64,000 nucleotides of DNA. Source: Selenomonadaceae bacterium (GTDB taxonomy: Bacteria; Bacillota; Negativicutes; Selenomonadales; Selenomonadaceae). The DNA lies in NCBI GenBank assembly GCA_017476005.1, contig JAFVEM010000024.1, forward strand, positions 1-64,000, given 5' to 3'. Below the pieces are notes generated by a model, which worked only from the letters and a program-made list of their open reading frames with translations, did no database searches and had not been told where the DNA came from. Shown in pieces: positions 43,346 through 51,306 of this stretch (its first letter is position 1; every line of letters begins with the position of its first letter). The translations under genes were made by a program, and so were the position numbers.

Positions 43346-44437
43346 ATGAATTTTCAGAGTAAACGTAGCCCAAAGAAGCTGGCTAAACACCTATCTTTGT
43401 GCGGCTTGGTGGGCGGTCTGCTGGTTTGTGGCTCCAGTAGCGTTTATGCCGGAGGTAGTGAAATATATTTCAGTAGTAGCAGTAGCAATGGTGACGGTTC
43501 TGTTGAAGCGGCAAAACCGGTACACGCTGCCAACACTACCATGACCGAGATAATCGATTTGGGGAGTAATTCTTTGGCTCCGGACACCGGCCTAGATACT
43601 GGAGACGAGGGCGATGGAAGTCCCGAAACTGCCGAAGCGCCGGAAGCCTCCACCGGGTTCACGCCCTTTTTCAATCTGGGCTATGGTTCTCTTACCACTG
43701 ACACAGGCAAAGGCGAAGTGAAATCCGACGCGTGGGGGGCTGATTTGGGCTTGGCCAAAACTTTGGATCAGTCCAGCGGCAAACTCGCCTTTGCGCCTAT
43801 TATCGACTACGGCAAGTCTTCTTTTGACAGTTATGCGGAAAACGGCACGTTTTTAGGCAAGGGTGAAACCGAATATTTAGCCGGGGGCTTTATGGCTCGT
43901 AAGACTTTAGATAACGGTTTCTATTATGAGGGCAGTCTGCGCTACGGACGCACTCAGATGCAGTTTAACGATATGAATGGTGCTGAAACCTACGACGATT
44001 CGGCTCCTTGTTGGGCGGCGCATATCACCATGGGACGCAACCTCAAAATCGGACGGCGCAATAACCTCCATATTTACGGCATGTACCATCACGCGCATCA
44101 AGACGGTATAGACGTGCCAGATCAGGGTTCGTTTGACGCGGTGGATAACGGTCGTTTCCGGGTGGGGGCGAGAATCACCCGTTACAACAAGAAACGGCAG
44201 GCTTTCTACACCGGCTTGGCTTATCAGTACGAATATACCGGGGCGGCTGATTTCAACAGCACTTGGGGCGGCAAAGTCGAAGGCGACAGCAATAACGGCT
44301 CCAGCCTCATGTTGGAACTGGGCTGGCAGGTAAAACCCATGAAAAATTCTCCTTGGATGGTAGATGTAAACTGCACCGGCTGGGTCGGAATGCAACGGGG
44401 CATCACCGCCACGGCGAAGCTCAAGAAAGCGTTTTAG
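43346..44437 (+). CDS. Outer-membrane autotransporter-type beta-barrel protein
   Basis: A long signal peptide (about 1-36, ending VYAGG) is followed by a short Ser/Asp/Glu-rich segment (about 37-105). The rest (about 106-363) is beta-barrel sequence of the autotransporter superfamily: FFNLGYGSLTTDTGKGEVKS, later ETEYLAGGFMARKTL, FYTGLAYQYEYTGAADF and a terminal Phe after ATAKLKKA. It has barrel but no real passenger. It is expected to fold into the outer membrane. AGGAGG lies about nine bases before the ATG; a perfect terminator hairpin follows. Confidence 0.8.
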   Translation: MNFQSKRSPKKLAKHLSLCGLVGGLLVCGSSSVYAGGSEIYFSSSSSNGDGSVEAAKPVHAANTTMTEIIDLGSNSLAPDTGLDTGDEGDGSPETAEAPEASTGFTPFFNLGYGSLTTDTGKGEVKSDAWGADLGLAKTLDQSSGKLAFAPIIDYGKSSFDSYAENGTFLGKGETEYLAGGFMARKTLDNGFYYEGSLRYGRTQMQFNDMNGAETYDDSAPCWAAHITMGRNLKIGRRNNLHIYGMYHHAHQDGIDVPDQGSFDAVDNGRFRVGARITRYNKKRQAFYTGLAYQYEYTGAADFNSTWGGKVEGDSNNGSSLMLELGWQVKPMKNSPWMVDVNCTGWVGMQRGITATAKLKKAF

Positions 44438-44451
44438 TAGGAACGTAACCT

Positions 44452-44500
44452 AAACAATCCCCGACGGATCGGCTGTGAGCCGATCCGTCGGGGATTGTTT
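44452..44500. terminator. Perfect 23-bp terminator hairpin
   Basis: Positions 44452-44474 and 44478-44500 are exact inverted copies with a three-base GTG loop; the stem includes CCCCGACGGATCGGCT. The right arm ends in TTGTTT. It follows the outer-membrane barrel gene. Confidence 0.85.
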
Positions 44501-44690
44501 TCAGGGGTGCGCCCGGCAGTCCACGTTTCTAAATTGTAGCGATTATTTCTGCACAGTTCCTAAGACACAAGTGGGCATTCTCTGAGACAAATCGGCTACT
44601 ATCTTCGGAGAATACTTCATTTTTTATGTGTCCGATTTCATTTTACAATTAACCGAAAATTGACTTCCGTGCATCGCCACGATATAAACC
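44501..44690. other. Non-coding stretch before yajC
   Basis: No open frame with a ribosome site is seen. There are AT-rich stretches but no repeat of the dispersed family. The yajC promoter lies immediately to the right. Confidence 0.4.
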
Positions 44691-44719
44691 TTGAAACTTC
44701 CCACGCTCCGTGGTACAAT
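44691..44719 (+). promoter_or_regulatory. Promoter of the yajC group
   Basis: TTGAAA (44691-44696) and TACAAT (44714-44719) have a 17-base spacer, 70 bases before the yajC start. A second TATAAT-like sequence lies at about 44740. Confidence 0.65.
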
Positions 44720-44790
44720 GGGCAAATGCAATTTTGCTGTATATAATTGACAAATGGGCATTCATACAGAAAATCTAAAGGAGGTAAAGC

Positions 44791-45090
44791 ATGAATCCTG
44801 ACATGGCGGCGTCCTTGGCCACTTGGGGGCCTATACTCATCATGGTGGCCATATTTTACTTTTTGCTGTATCGACCTCAGAAAAATGAGCAGAAACGCCG
44901 GAAGGAACTTCTGGATAATCTAACGCCGGGGGACAAGGTGGTGACCATCGGCGGTATTTACGGTGAAATAACCGCTGTCCGCAAGACGGTGGTAAGGCTT
45001 AAAATTTCCCCCAAGACGGAAATAGAGGTGGCTCGTTCCGCCATTAACGTTAAGGCCGAGTCGGAGGATGACGAAGACGATGAGGACTGA
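44791..45090 (+). CDS. yajC: Preprotein translocase subunit YajC
   Basis: YajC associates with SecDF at the translocon. The 99-residue protein has one transmembrane helix (PILIMVAIFYFLLYRPQKNE), then the conserved cytoplasmic RRKELLDNLTPGDKVVTIGG and IYGEI. The C-terminus is acidic (ESEDDEDDED). It precedes secD-secF, with two genes inserted between. Confidence 0.95.
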   Translation: MNPDMAASLATWGPILIMVAIFYFLLYRPQKNEQKRRKELLDNLTPGDKVVTIGGIYGEITAVRKTVVRLKISPKTEIEVARSAINVKAESEDDEDDED

Positions 45091-45655
45091 CGCGTCGGGG
45101 GATTTGCGAGAGGCAAAAAAAGAGCTGAGGCGAGCCGTAAGAAAACGGCGGCAAGCCTTGAGTGCCGTCGAACGACAAACCAAAGATGCGATTATCATTG
45201 AGCGCCTAAAGGCGCTCCCCTCCTTCAACCGGGCGCAAAACATCATGGCCTACGCCTCCCTGCCGGAGGAAGTGCAACTTTATGCGCTTATTAATTTTTG
45301 TCGCCGCCGTGGCCAAAACATTTTACTTCCGGCTCTCGCTGACGACGGAACCATGACGGCTACTGTATTGCCGGAGGGCGCGGCTATAGCGAGCGGTGGG
45401 GTGTGGCAAAAAACCGGGGAGTTTTTCCCCCCGGAAGAAATCGAGTTTATCCTTGTCCCCGGTGTGGCCTTTACCCCAAACGGTGACCGCCTAGGCATGG
45501 GGGGCGGCTACTACGACCGCTTTTTGCCCTTGGCAAAAAGCGCAAAACGTATCGCCCTAGCATACGATTTTCAGGTACTGGACACCTTGCCCACTGACGA
45601 GCTGGACGCAAAAGTAGCAATAACCCTGACAGAAACATCGCTATACCGAACATAA
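45080..45655 (+). CDS. 5-formyltetrahydrofolate cyclo-ligase
   Basis: The enzyme converts 5-formyl-THF with ATP to 5,10-methenyl-THF. Landmarks are AKKELRRAVRKRRQALSAVE near the N-terminus, IMAYASLPEEVQLYALI, and the nucleotide-binding LVPGVAFTPNGDRLGMGGGY followed by YDRFL. ATG 45080 or ATG 45068 may be the start; the latter is attached to GGAGG. It overlaps the yajC end by 11 bases. Confidence 0.92.
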   Translation: MRTDASGDLREAKKELRRAVRKRRQALSAVERQTKDAIIIERLKALPSFNRAQNIMAYASLPEEVQLYALINFCRRRGQNILLPALADDGTMTATVLPEGAAIASGGVWQKTGEFFPPEEIEFILVPGVAFTPNGDRLGMGGGYYDRFLPLAKSAKRIALAYDFQVLDTLPTDELDAKVAITLTETSLYRT

Positions 45656-45659
45656 AAAA

Positions 45660-45710
45660 TCTACTAGGGATTCCCAAGGGACTGTGTCCCTTGGGCCGCC
45701 GGAGGCAAAA
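45660..45710 (+). repeat. Dispersed palindrome, copy 7
   Basis: TCTACTAGGGATT is followed by CCCAAGGGA/TCCCTTGGG and the tail CCGCCGGAGGCAAAAA. It matches copy 1 at 19-71 nearly base for base in the tail, with changes on both sides of the stem that keep pairing. Confidence 0.75.
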
Positions 45711-45737
45711 AGAAAAAAAGAAAGACGGTGATAGAAA

Positions 45738-46442
45738 ATGGAAGTAAAGATAGGCATAGCCAAGATAACCAAATTTGGCGCCAATTTCTGCGGCGATGCC
45801 TTTGACCTCACCCAAAGACCCCAAGGAGGAATTTCGGCCATCGTGGCCGACAGCCAAGGCAGCGGCGAGTTGGCTAGGTACATCAGTAATTATGCGGTGA
45901 ACCGCGCCGCCAAACTCATTGCGGAAGGCGCCAGAGACGAGGCGGTGGCCTTGGGGGTACATGAAGAAATTTACGAGATGAAGGACAAGAAGGCCTGCGC
46001 CTTCACCATACTCAGCGCGGATTTGGCGGACGAAACCTTGGTCATCAGCCGCAATTCCCATTGCCCGGTACTCATTAAAACCGAGGATTATGAAACCATT
46101 TACGATGATTCCGTCAGCCCCTTGGGACTTCTGCGTGGGGTGAAGCCACTCATGTATAGTTTGCCACTGACTCCCGGTTTGATTGCGGTGGCTTATACCA
46201 ACGGGGTAGCTAATGCCGGCAAGAAAACTCTGAGCCACGAGGCGGACATCAAAAAAATCCAAGCCATTATAGAGCAAAATTCCCCCGAGGAAACAGACTA
46301 CATCGCCCACAGCATTGTGGAGTACGCGCTAAAATTGGACGAGGAGAAACCCGGCGGCGATATGACGGTAGTGGTTATGGGCGTTACCGACAAGGAAACC
46401 AAGCCGCAGGTGGTAGGTTTAAACCTAACTTATCCTTTTTAA
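45738..46442 (+). CDS. SpoIIE-like PP2C serine phosphatase
   Basis: The 234-residue protein contains only the PP2C catalytic domain of the SpoIIE class: ISAIVADSQGSGELARYISN (metal Asp), FTILSADLADETLVISRNSH, LIAVAYTNGVANAGKK and GGDMTVVVMGV. It may dephosphorylate anti-sigma-factor antagonists or other proteins. It is one of the features that point to a Firmicute. A dispersed palindrome lies on each side. Confidence 0.8.
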   Translation: MEVKIGIAKITKFGANFCGDAFDLTQRPQGGISAIVADSQGSGELARYISNYAVNRAAKLIAEGARDEAVALGVHEEIYEMKDKKACAFTILSADLADETLVISRNSHCPVLIKTEDYETIYDDSVSPLGLLRGVKPLMYSLPLTPGLIAVAYTNGVANAGKKTLSHEADIKKIQAIIEQNSPEETDYIAHSIVEYALKLDEEKPGGDMTVVVMGVTDKETKPQVVGLNLTYPF

Positions 46443-46448
46443 TTTTTT

Positions 46449-46508
46449 TGGGGCTTTGCCCCAAACCCCAGCAGGGGAAATAATTTCCCCTGCACCCCTT
46501 AATAGATT
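46449..46508 (-). repeat. Dispersed palindrome, copy 8
   Basis: On the minus strand: TCTATTAAGGGG, hairpin GCAGGGGAAA/TTTCCCCTGC, then TTTGGGGCAAAGCCCC. This is the intact form of the unit interrupted at 39699-39808 and matches copy 4 in layout. Confidence 0.7.
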
Positions 46509-46546
46509 GTGTATAAATTCCTACAAAAGATAAAAAGATAAAAAAA

Positions 46547-46602
46547 TCTACCGGGATTCCAAAGGGCAGTGCCCTTTGGCGGAGTTTGAGGCAGGGCCTC
46601 AA
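46547..46602 (+). repeat. Dispersed palindrome, copy 9
   Basis: TCTACCGGGATT is followed by CCAAAGGGCAGTGCCCTTTGG and TTGAGGCAGGGCCTCAA. The unit ends just before the AAGGAGG of secD, so the last hairpin lies in the secD leader. Confidence 0.7.
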
Positions 46603-46614
46603 GAAAAAAGGAGG

Positions 46615-47877
46615 ATGAAGGATAGTTTGCGAAAAGACAGCCTGATAAAACTTTTGGCCTGTATAGCGGTGATTGTGGGGGTGTTTGTGGCCTTTGTGCA
46701 ACCCCTCGCCCACTCCATTCGGCAAGGTCTGGATTTGCAGGGCGGCACCCATGTGGTGCTGGAAGCGGAGGACACGCCGGAAGCGCCGGTGAACGATGAC
46801 GCCATGCAACGAGTGGTGCGCATTATGGAAAAACGGGTAAATGAGTTGGGACTAACGGAACCCATTATCCAGCGCGAAGGGGCGCGGCGCATTATCATCG
46901 AATTGCCGGGAATAAAAGACCCGGACAAGGCCATTCAGACCATCGGCAAGACGGCCATGCTGGAATTTAAGGACGAGGAGGGCAACACCGTCCTTACAGG
47001 TACCGATTTGAAAGATGCCCAAGCCGCCACCAATCAACAAACCGGACAGAACGTGGTGAACCTCGAATTTTCCGACGAGGGAGGTAAAAAATTCGCCGAC
47101 CTCACCATGAAGAATGTGGGACGCACCATTGCCATTTTGCTGGATGGGGAAGTTCTGACGGCGCCTAACGTAAGAGAACCGATTTTGGGCGGCCGGGCGG
47201 AAATCACCGGCCAGAAAACCTTGGAAGAAGCGCAGGAACTGGCGGTGCTCCTGCGGAGCGGCGCGCTCCCCGTGAAGGTGAATATTATCGAAACCAGAAC
47301 CGTCGGCCCCTCCTTGGGACAAGATTCTAAGGATAAGAGCCAGTTTGCTTTTGTGGTGGGTATTGGGGCGGTATTGCTGTTCATGGTGTTGTTCTATCGC
47401 TTCTCCGGCTTTATTGCGGACGTGGCCTTGATGGCTTATACGATTATGCTTTTGGCGCTCTTGTGGGGGCTGGATGCCACCTTGACCTTGCCGGGGGTGG
47501 CGGGGATAATTCTCTCCATCGGTATGGCGGTGGATGCCAACGTGCTGATTTTCGAGCATTTTAAGGAAGAATACCGCCAAGGAAAAACCCTCAGGCTTTC
47601 CATGGATGCCGGCTTTGACCGAGCTTTTACCACGATTTTTGACTCGAATATCACCACCATCATCGCCGCCGGGGTATTGTTCTTTTTGGGAACGGGAACC
47701 ATTCGCGGCTTTGCCGTCACTTTGGGACTGGGTACCCTGCTCAGTATGCTCACGGCCATTACTTTAACCAGATATATGCTAAAACTCAGCATTGCTTCCA
47801 TGATATTCAAGAGTCCGGCCGCTTACGGAGCTACGGGCTTCATGCTGGACGGGAAGGCGGTGGCGAAAAATGGGTAA
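46615..47877 (+). CDS. secD: Protein translocase subunit SecD
   Basis: SecD and SecF use the proton gradient to help finish protein export. Landmarks: an N-terminal transmembrane helix (LIKLLACIAVIVGVFVAFVQ), the motif GLDLQGGTHVVLEAED, a periplasmic P1 domain, and the C-terminal five-helix region with AVDANVLIFEHFKEEYRQGK. The ATG at 46615 is directly attached to GGAGG, so TTG 46627 is the likely true start. It overlaps secF by eight bases. Confidence 0.95.
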   Translation: MKDSLRKDSLIKLLACIAVIVGVFVAFVQPLAHSIRQGLDLQGGTHVVLEAEDTPEAPVNDDAMQRVVRIMEKRVNELGLTEPIIQREGARRIIIELPGIKDPDKAIQTIGKTAMLEFKDEEGNTVLTGTDLKDAQAATNQQTGQNVVNLEFSDEGGKKFADLTMKNVGRTIAILLDGEVLTAPNVREPILGGRAEITGQKTLEEAQELAVLLRSGALPVKVNIIETRTVGPSLGQDSKDKSQFAFVVGIGAVLLFMVLFYRFSGFIADVALMAYTIMLLALLWGLDATLTLPGVAGIILSIGMAVDANVLIFEHFKEEYRQGKTLRLSMDAGFDRAFTTIFDSNITTIIAAGVLFFLGTGTIRGFAVTLGLGTLLSMLTAITLTRYMLKLSIASMIFKSPAAYGATGFMLDGKAVAKNG

Positions 47878-48778
47878 GTTTGACATTGCCGGCCGCCGCA
47901 AGATATGGTTTGCCATTTCGCTCCTCATCATTATTCCCGGTTTCTTCTGCATGGCAGTCCGTGGTTTTAATTTTGGCATCGACTTTACCGGCGGCACGAT
48001 AATCGACCTCAGATTTGCTAAACCTGTATCCATCGCCGACGTGAGAACCAGTCTAACGCCTTACGGCCTAGAGGGTAGCACCATTCAGCTCTCCGGCGAC
48101 CAATCGGATGTGGCACAGGCCGCCGACGTCATGATTCGCACCGTGGATTTGGAGGAAACGGAGCGCAAGGAGGTCATGGCCGGACTCAAAAATGACTTGG
48201 GAGATTATCAAGTCATGCGAGAGGAAAAAGTGGGCGCCACCATTGGCGGCGAACTTATCATGAATGCCGTCATGGCTCTCTTGGTATCTTGGGCGCTCAT
48301 CATTCTTTATGTGGCCTATCGTTTCGAGTTCCGCTTCGGGATAGCGGCGGTGCTGGCCTTGGTGCATGATGTTATCATCGTGCTGACGGTGTTTTCCCTG
48401 ACCCAGCGGCAGATTGATTCCTCTTTTGTGGCGGCGCTCTTAACCGTTATCGGCTATTCCATCAATGATACCATCGTTATTTTTGACCGCATCCGAGAGA
48501 ATTTAAAACTCCACTTCAGCAAGAATGGCGACATCGTGGAACTGGTGAATCGTAGCGTCTATCAGACCCTGACCCGTTCATTATATACGGTGTTCACGGT
48601 ACTCTTCACCACCTTTGCCCTGTATTTCTTCGGCGGCGAAACCACGAAGGACTTTGCCTTCGCGCTCATCGTAGGCTTCACCTGCGGCTGCTACTCCTCA
48701 ATTTTCATTGCCAGCCCACTGTGGATCGTCCTGAGGAATCGCGCCGAAGCCAAGAAACACAAGGCGAAAGCGGCGTAA
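47870..48778 (+). CDS. secF: Protein translocase subunit SecF
   Basis: SecF partner of SecD, 302 residues. It shows FNFGIDFTGGTIIDLRFAKP, YSINDTIVIFDRIRENLKLH and the transmembrane helices of the SecD/SecF superfamily, ending in a basic tail. It is followed by rplS after ~120 bases. Confidence 0.95.
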   Translation: MGKFDIAGRRKIWFAISLLIIIPGFFCMAVRGFNFGIDFTGGTIIDLRFAKPVSIADVRTSLTPYGLEGSTIQLSGDQSDVAQAADVMIRTVDLEETERKEVMAGLKNDLGDYQVMREEKVGATIGGELIMNAVMALLVSWALIILYVAYRFEFRFGIAAVLALVHDVIIVLTVFSLTQRQIDSSFVAALLTVIGYSINDTIVIFDRIRENLKLHFSKNGDIVELVNRSVYQTLTRSLYTVFTVLFTTFALYFFGGETTKDFAFALIVGFTCGCYSSIFIASPLWIVLRNRAEAKKHKAKAA

Positions 48779-48900
48779 GTTTTTCCGTTTTCACTCTTGC
48801 ATTGGAGAGGGAAATGTGATAGAGTTTTGGCGATGTTGGACGGTCCGCTGAGCAGGTCTAAGGCTTGCCATGAACGTCATTAAAGGAGGAAAATATTTAC

Positions 48901-49242
48901 ATGAACATCATCGAAGCTCTGGAGAAGGAGCAGCTCAGAGACGACATCCCGGAATTTGCCCCGGGGGATACGGTCAGGGTACATGCCAAGATTGTGGAAG
49001 GCAACCGGGAGCGTATTCAGGTTTTTGAGGGCGTGGTCATCGCCCGTCAAGGCTCGGGGGTGCGGGAAAACTTCACCGTTCGCCGCATTTCCTACGGGAT
49101 AGGGGTCGAGAGAATGTTCCCCGTTCATTCGCCGCGTATCGACAAGATCCAAGTCATGCGGCGTGGCGTTGTCCGTCGCGCCAAGCTGTACTATCTGCGC
49201 AATCGCACGGGTAAGGCGGCTCGCATCAGAGAGAAACGCTGA
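48901..49242 (+). CDS. rplS: 50S ribosomal protein L19
   Basis: L19 lies at the 30S-50S interface. The sequence [20 protein letters not shown], then [20 protein letters not shown] and [20 protein letters not shown] is unmistakable. AAAGGAGG lies about nine bases before the ATG. In most Firmicutes rplS follows trmD; here trmD is at 52524 on the other strand. A terminator follows at once. Confidence 0.97.
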   Translation: MNIIEALEKEQLRDDIPEFAPGDTVRVHAKIVEGNRERIQVFEGVVIARQGSGVRENFTVRRISYGIGVERMFPVHSPRIDKIQVMRRGVVRRAKLYYLRNRTGKAARIREKR

Positions 49243-49260
49243 TTCAGTGTGTGGTGGTGA

Positions 49261-49293
49261 GCAGGAGCTGCGAGGGCAGTTCCTGCTTTTTTT
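49261..49293 (+). terminator. Terminator between rplS and lepB
   Basis: GCAGGAGCTG (49261-49270) pairs with CAGTTCCTGC (49277-49286) and is followed by seven T. The lepB ribosome site begins 10 bases later, so lepB may be read by partial readthrough. Confidence 0.85.
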
Positions 49294-49312
49294 GAGGATT
49301 GGGGAGGATACT

Positions 49313-49834
49313 TTGAATTCCTTAGGGCAAGAGGCCAGAGACTGGATTATTTCCATCGTCGTGGCCGTGGTATTGGCCTTCTTCATCAGGCAATTTATCG
49401 TGGAGTTATACATTGTGGACGGGCCATCCATGCGTCCCACCTTGCAATCCCAAGAACGCTTGGTGGTAAATAAATTCATTTACCGCTTCCGTCCGCCGGA
49501 AAAAGGGGAAGTCTTGGTGTTTCGCTATCCGCGAGACCCCAGCCGGGATTTTATTAAGCGAGTTATTGCTACCCCCGGCGACACCATCGAGATACATTCG
49601 GGTCATGTTTTTGTCAATGACCAGCTGATGACCGAGCCTTACATTCTCGACACGACTCGTAGCGAATACCCCAAGGCCACCGTGCCTGAGGGAACCATTT
49701 TTGTCATGGGGGATAATCGCAACAATTCGGAGGACAGCCGCTTTGCCGACGTGGGTTTTGTCCCCTACGATTTGGTTAAGGGTAAGGCCATGCTGGTGTT
49801 CTGGCCCTTCAGCGAGTTTAAGACTTTGGATTAA
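49313..49834 (+). CDS. lepB: Signal peptidase I
   Basis: LepB removes signal peptides on the outer face of the inner membrane. One transmembrane helix (IISIVVAVVLAFFIRQFIVE) is followed by the catalytic Ser in VDGPSMRPTLQ, the Lys in RDFIKRVIATPGDTIEI, and the C box MGDNRNNSEDSRFADVG. TTG 49313 is preceded by GGGGAGGA; longer in-frame extension would run back through the terminator. Length 173. Confidence 0.93.
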   Translation: MNSLGQEARDWIISIVVAVVLAFFIRQFIVELYIVDGPSMRPTLQSQERLVVNKFIYRFRPPEKGEVLVFRYPRDPSRDFIKRVIATPGDTIEIHSGHVFVNDQLMTEPYILDTTRSEYPKATVPEGTIFVMGDNRNNSEDSRFADVGFVPYDLVKGKAMLVFWPFSEFKTLD

Positions 49835-49876
49835 AATTGAGTAGGAGGGGGTGATTAGCCCCCTTCCGCTCACACA

Positions 49877-49907
49877 CCGTGAGTACCGTTCGGTACACGG
49901 CGTTTTC
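49877..49907 (+). terminator. Terminator of lepB
   Basis: A CCGTGAGTACC / GGTACACGG hairpin with a GTTC loop is followed by CGTTTTC. A shorter GGGGG-TGATTAG-CCCCC hairpin lies just before it at about 49853-49869. Confidence 0.65.
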
Positions 49908-49968
49908 AATAGTTGACGTGTACTGACTGGTACGCACCGTTACTATTCACGGGCAATAAAATAAGCAT

Positions 49969-50007
49969 ACCAAAGGCGCAGACTTTTTACCGGTCTGCGT
50001 CTTTGGT
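49969..50007 (-). terminator. Terminator of the small coiled-coil gene
   Basis: ACCAAAGGCGCAGAC (49969-49983) pairs with GTCTGCGTCTTTGGT (49993-50007) with one mismatch; the minus-strand tail is TATTTTATT. It lies 11 bases beyond the stop at 50019. Confidence 0.75.
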
Positions 50008-50018
50008 CAGTATTTGTG

Positions 50019-50177
50019 TTAGAGATAACGGTTTACCTTTGCTTTCAGACGAGCAATCAATTGTTTTTGCAGACGATACTCGTATTGCAAGGCTACGAAG
50101 TTCTTTTTTAATCCCTCATGTTTATCCACAAGCCTCTCATAATCCCTGTATAATGTCCGTGCATAATCGCCGCCCAT
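50019..50177 (-). CDS. Small coiled-coil protein of unknown function
   Basis: The strand encodes 52 residues: MGGDYARTLYRDYERLVDKH, then EGLKKNFVALQYEYRLQKQL and IARLKAKVNRYL. It is basic and fully helical with heptad spacing. The ribosome site GAGGTGA is six bases before the ATG and a strong terminator follows, so it is a convincing gene despite its size. It lies inside the inverted-repeat pair 49938/50255. It resembles coiled-coil heads of transposase-linked proteins, but I cannot name it. Confidence 0.6.
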   Translation of the reverse strand: MGGDYARTLYRDYERLVDKHEGLKKNFVALQYEYRLQKQLIARLKAKVNRYL

Positions 50178-50313
50178 GTCACTTCACCTCACTTTCTTGC
50201 TTATATTTTCGATTGATTTACATAAAACATTAAGTGCTCTCGGGATTTTTTCGCCCCGTGAATAGTAACGTTAGGTAGTCTCACCTATAATAACGGGGAG
50301 GAGTGATATCGCG

Positions 50314-50631
50314 ATGAACGTCACCGCCTACCGGTTGCGAGCCTTGCGCGAACAGAAGGGCTGGTCTCAGCGCGAAGTGGCGCAACGTATCGGCATTACC
50401 CGTGCCGCTTACAATAAATATGAAAAATATGAACGAGGCACCAGTCGGCCTGTCCGCAAGCTCCACGAGCTGACGGTTATTTTCGGCGTTTCCGCTGACT
50501 ACCTGTTGGGCAAAGACGAAACGGCTTGGGAAACCGAGCTGGTCAGTATCCCCGACCATAATCCCTTGCTTTTTTCCAAAAAAAATAGCCTTGCCGCCAG
50601 CAAGGCCGTTTTTGTTTTCGTTTTTTTTTAG
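50314..50631 (+). CDS. XRE-family helix-turn-helix regulator
   Basis: The HTH_3 domain occupies residues 1-65: TAYRLRALREQKGWSQREVA, then QRIGITRAAYNKYEKYERGT and LTVIFGVSADYLLGKDET. The last ~20 residues (SLAASKAVFVFVFF) are encoded by a terminator hairpin and its T-runs, so the true protein end is uncertain or the gene has been cut there. TATAAT lies at 50286 and a GGGAGGAG ribosome site precedes ATG 50314. It may bind the repeats at 49938/50255. Confidence 0.82.
   Translation: MNVTAYRLRALREQKGWSQREVAQRIGITRAAYNKYEKYERGTSRPVRKLHELTVIFGVSADYLLGKDETAWETELVSIPDHNPLLFSKKNSLAASKAVFVFVFF
50588..50628 (+). terminator. Terminator overlapping the XRE gene 3' end
   Basis: GCCTTGC (50588-50594) pairs with GCAAGGC (50600-50606), followed by long T-runs to 50628. 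Eight A before the stem make it usable from the other strand too. It is inside the open frame of the XRE gene. Confidence 0.7.
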
Positions 50632-50653
50632 ACCTAGGATTACACGAATTAGC

Positions 50654-50680
50654 GAAAAAAGGCCGCCCAAAGGCGGCCGG
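50654..50680 (-). terminator. Terminator of the DUF4258/YgiT pair
   Basis: GGCCGCC (50661-50667) pairs with GGCGGCC (50672-50678), and six T follow on the minus strand (50660-50655). It lies directly beyond the YgiT stop. Confidence 0.8.
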
Positions 50681-50681
50681 T

Positions 50682-50936
50682 CTAGGCGGCTTTACGCTCG
50701 GTGTAGGCGCAAGTGGCGGTGAGGTTTTCGACCGTCCCGGATTTGCCCATTGTTCGCATCTCGTTAATAATTTCGTGTAACCTGCGAATAACGGGAGTAG
50801 TAAAAGATTTAGCCCCACATTGACGGCAAACAAGGGCAGGAACGTTTCTTACCACATACAATGCTCCGTCAATCTCAATACTGTAAGTAATGGTTTTATC
50901 TTCTAATGTGCCTAAGCACTCAATACAATTGTCCAC
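50682..50936 (-). CDS. YgiT-type zinc-finger antitoxin
   Basis: The 84-residue protein begins VDNCIECLGTLEDKTITYSI and holds a second Cys pair in PALVCRQCGAKSFTTPVIRR. This is the CxxC-CxxC zinc finger of YgiT/MqsA N-termini; a HTH domain is absent. GTG 50936 has GGGAGGTGC upstream. It follows the DUF4258 gene by 26 bases, which is the typical toxin-then-antitoxin order of this pair. Confidence 0.82.
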   Translation of the reverse strand: MDNCIECLGTLEDKTITYSIEIDGALYVVRNVPALVCRQCGAKSFTTPVIRRLHEIINEMRTMGKSGTVENLTATCAYTERKAA

Positions 50937-50962
50937 GTTAGCACCTCCCCCATAATCTAGTC

Positions 50963-51238
50963 TTAAGATGGTTCCCATTCTGCAGGATCCGGCCTGTACG
51001 TCGTGATAAGCCAAGCACTATGCGGAGCAAGAGCGCAGACTACATGAATACCGTTATTGCCGCACACAAGGCAACTGGGGTACGGACTGTCATCAGGATA
51101 CTCTTTAATGACTTCCCCACTCATTATGGCAGACAACACTTCTTCCGTTGATATTTGCCGCTCCACCATTCTGTCATTGATGTGGCCAGTCCATACGACA
51201 ACATCAATTCGACAAAAATCCCTAATCTCTTCTATCAC
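50963..51238 (-). CDS. DUF4258 protein, probable RelE-like toxin
   Basis: The 91-residue product contains the DUF4258 core: HINDRMVERQISTEEVLSAI, MSGEVIKEYPDDSPYPSCLV, then HVVCALAPHSAWLITTYRPD and PAEWEP. DUF4258 proteins are related to RelE/HigB-type mRNA interferases and commonly pair with YgiT zinc fingers. GTG 51238 follows AGAGGTGG. Toxicity is inferred from the pairing. Confidence 0.8.
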   Translation of the reverse strand: MIEEIRDFCRIDVVVWTGHINDRMVERQISTEEVLSAIMSGEVIKEYPDDSPYPSCLVCGNNGIHVVCALAPHSAWLITTYRPDPAEWEPS

Positions 51239-51306
51239 GCTACCACCTCTGTCTGCAATGATACCACAAGATAAAAGGCCAAACAAGCCCCCAGCCGTTT
51301 TTGTTT

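Larger units (their letters stand above)
49938..50270. repeat. Element bounded by 16-bp inverted repeats
   Basis: CGTTACTATTCACGGG (49938-49953) and CCCGTGAATAGTAACG (50255-50270) are exact inverted copies, 333 bases apart end to end. Between them are a terminator and a small coiled-coil gene on the minus strand. The right copy overlaps the -35 region in front of the XRE gene (-10 TATAAT at 50286-50291). The pair could be operators for that regulator or ends of a small mobile element. Confidence 0.55.
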
